DNA from: Limnomonas spitsbergensis
Taxonomy: Eukaryota > Chlorophyta > Chlorophyceae > Chlamydomonadales
Length of the DNA: 64,000 bases
Assembly: GCA_037349105.1 (NCBI GenBank)
Contig: JAYJMM010000099.1
Span: forward strand, 1,488,001-1,552,000
Reading direction: 5' to 3'
A program made the position numbers and the translations under genes. Of this stretch, positions 63,501-64,000 are shown one piece after another. The notes under the pieces were generated by a model. It searched no databases, was not told the origin of the DNA, and was given only the letters and a program-made list of their open reading frames with translations. Within the stretch, counting starts at the first letter, position 1; the number at the start of each line of letters is the position of its first letter.

Positions 63501-64000
63501 ACATGTCGCTGCCGAACAGTATCACGATGTCGACAGCGGGCAGAACCGACAACGCGGCTGAGACGAAAGTGATCAACCCGAAGGTCATGGTGCGTGCCCA
63601 ATTGGGGGGGGAATAAGCAGGGAGCAGCGGGGTTCAGGGTCGAATGTGATCAAGGTTACGGGTTCAGCTGTAAGCCCTGAAATATGCTTGCATCAGTGTG
63701 TGCATACAGGCTGTCTTCAGCTGATTTGAGCATGGATTTACGGAAAGTCCGCTAATCCTTGAACCCTAACCCTAAACCCTATAACCATCATCCCTGAGGG
63801 CAGTCTACAGCTCCTGCATTCTGAACCCTCAAACGACCCCAGCCTGCCGTCATTGAGTTTGTGAATCAGTGTTAAATGGATCTGCTATTCAAGATGTTGA
63901 AATCCTTCACACCTCAGCTTCTGCATCCTGAATCCTAACCCAGACCCCTGCCTGTCGTCGTTCAGTTTGTGAACAAGGGTTCCGTGGATCCGCTTGTCAA
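39600..64000 (+). CDS. large ARM-repeat protein with N-terminal helical bundle (28 exons, runs off the window)
   Basis: Exons inferred from coding content, GT..AG borders and consistent phases: 39600-39737, 40441-40512, 41433-41576, 42021-42158, 42463-42606, 43548-43652, 44057-44149, 45936-46106, 47124-47315, 47785-47874, 48382-48543, 49417-49488, 50631-50714, 51323-51635, 51972-52063, 53004-53144, 54326-54438, 54823-54920, 55857-55990, 56964-57096, 57708-57760, 58527-58637, 59281-59421, 60349-60441, 60648-60791, 62960-63014, 63459-63589, 63966 onward. This gives at least 1,130 residues, with only about 14% of the span coding. Exons 1-5 look helical and MLKL/HeLo-bundle-like; exons 8-28 have ARM-type helix pairs such as VVSLLRTTSHPAALLPPLLL. 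A scaffold or signalling role is inferred, with no enzyme domain seen. Extra small phase-0 exons could be missed. Exon 25 could end at 60782 instead. Confidence 0.8.
40640..40910 (+). repeat. three copies of the exon-2 3' edge
   Basis: After exon 2 (ends 40512), copies near 40650, 40815 and 40887 repeat GCGGCCAC..GGCGTTCC and the following GTGCTGCTGCGCTGGGTGGA in diverged form. None continues into earlier exon sequence. Confidence 0.65.
41230..41280 (+). repeat. copy of the exon-3 5' edge
   Basis: CTTGAATCATCACTGGAGAG then CAGGAGATTGAGGTAGCCAT repeats the acceptor region of exon 3 (41411-41452), 180 bases upstream, and stops after CATGCTGC. Confidence 0.85.
41885..41935 (+). repeat. copy of the exon-4 5' edge
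   Basis: TCCAACTGAGGGAGCTGATG repeats the start of exon 4 (TCCAACTGAGGGAGCTGGCG at 42030) within the intron just upstream. Confidence 0.75.
42895..43165 (+). repeat. imperfect array of GCTTCAGCTACAATNTAGG units
   Basis: About nine diverged units of roughly 30 bases built on TTCAGCTAC in the intron between exons 5 and 6. The same TTCAGCTAC word (reverse GTAGCTGAA) recurs in many other introns here. Confidence 0.75.
43655..43955 (+). repeat. GGTGGGT-rich array after exon 6
   Basis: The first intron bases after exon 6 (GTGGGAAGTGTGGGTAAATG) recur as variants such as GTGGGAAGTTTGGGTACATG at 43696 and within a GGTGGGTGGG background. The minus-strand Pro/His/Thr-rich ORF here is an artefact. Confidence 0.75.
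44150..45300 (+). other. long intron between exons 7 and 8, left part
   Basis: No additional exon recognised. It contains TTCAGCTGCAATTCAGCTAC (44240) and telomere-like words in both orientations (44410-44440, 44730-44800). Confidence 0.5.
45310..45900 (+). repeat. array of seven exon-8 5' edges
   Basis: Copies starting near 45330, 45402, 45481, 45570, 45649, 45729 and 45817 each repeat TTCCAGGTCTGCACCCTGTT then GGACNNNCTGTGTCGTCC, the acceptor and first 13 codons of exon 8 (45936). All break off at the same point, before AACCTGAGTCTGG. The encoded heptads all read as variants of ALLDRLCRP. Only the last, real exon continues. Confidence 0.92.
46325..46735 (+). repeat. three copies of the exon-8 3' edge
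   Basis: After exon 8, segments near 46329-46395, 46497-46560 and 46672-46730 repeat TACACAGCGGCGCAGTGCTG, then CACAGATCCCCAATGCG, and the donor GCAGGTGAA. They are diverged and without upstream exon sequence. Confidence 0.88.
46845..47095 (+). repeat. two copies of the exon-9 5' edge
   Basis: 46845-46920 and 46994-47090 repeat GTCGATCATTAANGGNGAGA TGCCTGATGC through CTCTGGGTCCTGAGCCTGA, the first 26 codons of exon 9 (47124), then break off. The first also carries a short GAGCCT run. Confidence 0.92.
47570..47620 (+). repeat. copy of the exon-9 3' edge
   Basis: CATGCTGGTGCGGACAGC then GGACCAGCACATGCAGGTG repeats the end of exon 9 and its donor (47271-47320), about 300 bases downstream. Confidence 0.88.
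47881..47990 (+). repeat. (TGTC)n microsatellite and short duplication
   Basis: CTGTCTGTCTGTTTGTCTGT followed by ATGGCTTCAGTAAATCTCAA TACGGTG, and the whole repeats once more. Confidence 0.85.
48265..48330 (+). repeat. copy of the exon-11 5' edge
   Basis: TAGTCAAAGGTCGCTTTATC then ATCAAGCCACCCGCCAGGTC repeats early exon 11 (48400-48440) in diverged form and then departs. Confidence 0.75.
48605..48845 (+). repeat. three copies of the exon-11 3' edge
   Basis: The end of exon 11 (CTCAGTGGTCACACTTACAA then GGTTTG) and about 90 bases of intron recur near 48620, 48730 and 48825, e.g. GCCAGCGGTCACACTTTCAA GGTGTGG. The period is about 110 bases. Confidence 0.88.
49080..49136 (+). repeat. diverged copy of the intron end before exon 12
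   Basis: CTTATTTTATGTTGTTGCTG resembles GCTTATGTTTTGTTGTTGTT at 49381, just before the exon-12 acceptor. Confidence 0.45.
49618..49740. repeat. purine-rich GAAA tract
   Basis: Over 110 bases of almost pure A and G on the plus strand (GAAAGGGAAGAATAAGAAA type). Confidence 0.9.
49741..50630 (+). other. intron between exons 12 and 13, right part
   Basis: No exon recognised. It has telomere-like CCTAAAACCTCAACCC words near 50450-50530. Confidence 0.5.
50720..50820 (+). repeat. two copies of the exon-13 3' edge
   Basis: GTGCTGGTGTGTGGCTGAGG (50748) and GTGCTGGTGGGGTGGCTGAG (50793) repeat the exon-13 end and donor GTGCTGGTGAGTGGCTGAA (50709). Confidence 0.8.
50890..51290 (+). repeat. four copies of the exon-14 5' edge
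   Basis: CTCAGGTTGGCCTGGTGGAT (50890), TTCAGGTTGGACTGGTGGAT (51070), CCAGGTGGGCCTAGT (51152) and CTCAGGTTGGCCGAGTGGAT (51237) repeat the acceptor of exon 14 (CCCAGGTTGGCCTGGTCGAG at 51319). Each is followed by telomere-like AAACTCTTAACCCTAAAAC sequence. Confidence 0.88.
52205..52250 (+). repeat. copy of the exon-16 5' edge
   Basis: AATGGCATGCAAGTCCTCAT then CAAGCAGCAGGG repeats the start of exon 16 (GGGCATGCACATCCTCATCA at 53003) 800 bases upstream. Confidence 0.75.
52325..52705 (+). repeat. four copies of the exon-15 3' edge
   Basis: Near 52335, 52497, 52585 and 52680, diverged forms of GCAGATCTGTGATCATTCAA CATGGGAAGGTGCGAT (end of exon 15) recur, e.g. GCAGATCAGTGAGCCTTCAG CATGAGCAGGTGCGAT. 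CCCTAAACCC words separate some of them. Confidence 0.8.
53145..53372 (+). repeat. early diverged copies of the exon-16 3' edge
   Basis: GGCGAAACTGGGCAAGGTGG (53183) repeats the exon-16 end GCGAAGCTGGGCAAGGTGGG (53130). Further diverged forms near 53285 and 53330 lead into the clean 44-bp array. Confidence 0.75.
53373..54030. repeat. 44-bp minisatellite, about 15 units
   Basis: Clean tandem array, unit GGCAAGATGGGTCGAGACAT then AGGTGTAGATCCAGGTGGTTGATT (starts at 53461, 53505, 53549). The unit derives from the exon-16 end and donor region (GGCAAGGTGGGCC..GATGTAGGTGTAGAT at 53140). As 44 is not a multiple of 3, one stop-free unit leaves all three minus frames open, giving three overlapping ORFs of over 210 codons that are not genes. 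Confidence 0.95.
54178..54225 (+). repeat. copy of the exon-17 5' edge
   Basis: GTCAGGAGATTGCAGAGGTC then GGTAGGGACCCGTCAAATCC repeats TTCAGGAGATTGCCGGTGTC and what follows at 54321. Confidence 0.85.
54560..54800 (+). repeat. imperfect repeats GAGGCATGCCCAGATCTATC
   Basis: About six units of 35-45 bases around GCATGCCCAGATCTATCCCC then TTTCCACACAGA, in the intron before exon 18. Origin not clear. Confidence 0.85.
54965..55165 (+). repeat. three copies of the exon-18 3' edge
   Basis: GACCCCAGGGCAAAGATAGC GGGTGAGCG (54980), CAAGGCCAAGGATGGGAAGT GAGCG (55040) and GACCCCAAGGCAAATATGGC TGGTGAATG (55136) repeat the exon-18 end and donor (GACCCTAAGGCCAAGATGGC AGGTGAGCG at 54899). Confidence 0.9.
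55600..55795 (+). repeat. two copies of the exon-19 5' edge
   Basis: TGTTGGCCCTGCGCCCCATG TGCCTCTATGGTGACGAG (55614) and CCCAGGTGTGTTGGCTCTGT then CATGTGCCTCTATGGC (55739) repeat the start of exon 19 (55853). Both end at the same place, just after TATGAG/GACGAG, and pass into C-rich intron. Confidence 0.92.
56525..56935 (+). repeat. four copies of the exon-20 5' edge
   Basis: Near 56530, 56655, 56750 and 56845, copies of CAGGCTGCTTGCGAGGCTCT then GTCAGGGATGACGGGCAGTA and AGACCCAGGCGCAGGTCT recur before exon 20 (56964). They all stop where the real exon reads GCGCAGATCTTTGGTTCG and turn into a pyrimidine-rich intron end like the one before the true acceptor. Confidence 0.92.
57097..57707 (+). 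other. intron between exons 20 and 21
   Basis: No exon seen. 57470-57700 has short words of the type TAACTGCTGGCCGCTGTACA repeated with variation. Confidence 0.5.
57840..58015 (+). repeat. three to four 60-bp intron repeats
   Basis: Units CTGGAGGAGGGTTTAGGGTT then ATACTGTACAAGCCAG repeat with indels. They contain GGGTTTAGGGT telomere-like words. Confidence 0.85.
58215..58455 (+). repeat. copies of the exon-22 acceptor edge
   Basis: CTTACTTGCAGGGAGGAG (58225), CATCACTTGCAGGGGGTATA GTGATGTCCC (58279), TTATCACTGGCAGGGGAT (58381) and CATCACTTGTAGCCAGTGTC CCTGCTG (58439) resemble the acceptor and start of exon 22 (AACACTTGTAGGTGGTGTCG CTGCTG at 58516). Confidence 0.7.
58800..59165 (+). repeat. 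imperfect GTAGCTGAATTTGCCCC repeats
   Basis: About nine diverged units with a 35-45 base spacing around AGTAGCTGAATTTGCCCCCG and CTAGTAAAAGTAGCTG, upstream of exon 23. The inverted gene copy has a shorter version at about 4795-4900. Confidence 0.8.
60150..60345 (+). repeat. CT-rich repeats before exon 24
   Basis: CTCTGCCCACATCTTACCTC CCAACCC recurs with CCTGCCCCTCTGCCC words. The intron end TCCCTGCCCCTTGATCAG that precedes exon 24 looks like the last member. Confidence 0.8.
60445..60600 (+). repeat. three copies of the exon-24 3' edge
   Basis: ACGATAACGCTGGTGAATGG, TTATGATGCTGCTGGTCGGT and TTATGATGCTGCTGGTGAGT repeat the end and donor of exon 24 (CATGATGACGCTGGTGAGTG at 60429). Two carry GGATGGGAGGCTATAT after them. 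Confidence 0.88.
60792..61160 (+). other. start of the intron between exons 25 and 26
   Basis: GGGAGGGGAGGGGAGG-type G-rich repeats. Sequence near 60890-60970 resembles the inverted copy near 1200-1290. Confidence 0.5.
61165..61345 (+). repeat. tandem duplication, about 100-bp unit
   Basis: GATGCCGGAGCATCAGGTGC CAGACCAAG then GCGCCAGCCCGAGGCGGAAG C..ACGCTG occurs twice (61178 and 61280). A weaker third trace (GCCAGGCCTAAAGCAAC) is near 61429. Confidence 0.85.
61460..62690 (+). other. rest of the long intron before exon 26
   Basis: No exon recognised. It includes TCAGCTACAATTCAGCTACC (62566), matching the inverted copy near 745. Confidence 0.5.
62691..62945 (+). repeat. exon-26 5'-edge copy and CT-rich array
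   Basis: TTATCCTACCAGATGGGCTG TC (62690) resembles exon 26 (TGATCCTGTCGGATGGGCTG TC at 62961). A CT-rich array follows (CTGCTGATCCCTCCCTGCC type), parallel to the 58-bp minisatellite at 1-537. Confidence 0.7.
63845..63890 (+). repeat. copy of the exon-28 5' edge
   Basis: CCGTCATTGAGTTTGTGAAT then GGATCTGCTATTCAAGATG repeats the acceptor and start of exon 28 (CGTCGTTCAGTTTGTGAACA then GGATCCGCTTGTCAA at 63956). Confidence 0.85.

Overview
This is a nuclear window from an intron-rich eukaryote, most likely a green alga. The pointers are many small phase-consistent exons with GT..AG borders, GC-biased exons inside low-complexity introns, plant-type telomere-like CCCTAAA words scattered through introns, a nuclear bL27 gene with an N-terminal presequence, and a Ty3/gypsy-type retroelement that carries a cytosine methyltransferase domain. 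The species cannot be fixed from sequence alone. Most long ORFs are shadows of tandem repeats or of the retroelement.

Layout. 1-5445 (minus strand) is a broken, internally deleted, inverted copy of part of the large armadillo (ARM) gene at the right end of the window. About 5939-6567 (minus) is a degenerate small coding region. 7646-13611 (plus) is a gene for a TIR domain followed by 12 ARM repeats. 14700-16310 holds two decayed copies of one coding fragment facing each other. 16545-35501 is a single recent insertion of an 18.95-kb retroelement on the minus strand, with a 4-bp target duplication (TAGG) and one 5,259-codon ORF: Gag/zinc knuckle, protease-like, second zinc knuckle, RT, RNase H, DNA C5-methyltransferase, integrase and PHD finger. 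Its direct repeats are split rather than simple LTRs. 35820-37549 is a dead LINE. 38733-39410 (minus) encodes mitochondrial-type ribosomal protein bL27 and shares a 189-bp divergent promoter region with the big ARM gene (39600 to beyond 64000, plus), for which 28 exons are reconstructed here.

The most striking pattern is in the introns of that ARM gene. At about 18 of its 28 exons, the few tens of bases that straddle the splice acceptor or donor recur as truncated, diverged copies in the neighbouring intron. Copies of an exon's 5' edge lie upstream of it and copies of its 3' edge lie downstream. Some arrays have grown into minisatellites, such as the 44-bp unit at 53373-54030. The inverted paralogue has its own private edge copies, so the process continued after the duplication. 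I call this exon-edge amplification. The second main finding is the retroelement: an integrase-type insertion with TSD whose PBS/PPT boundaries and integrase ends do not coincide, plus a built-in methyltransferase and PHD finger.
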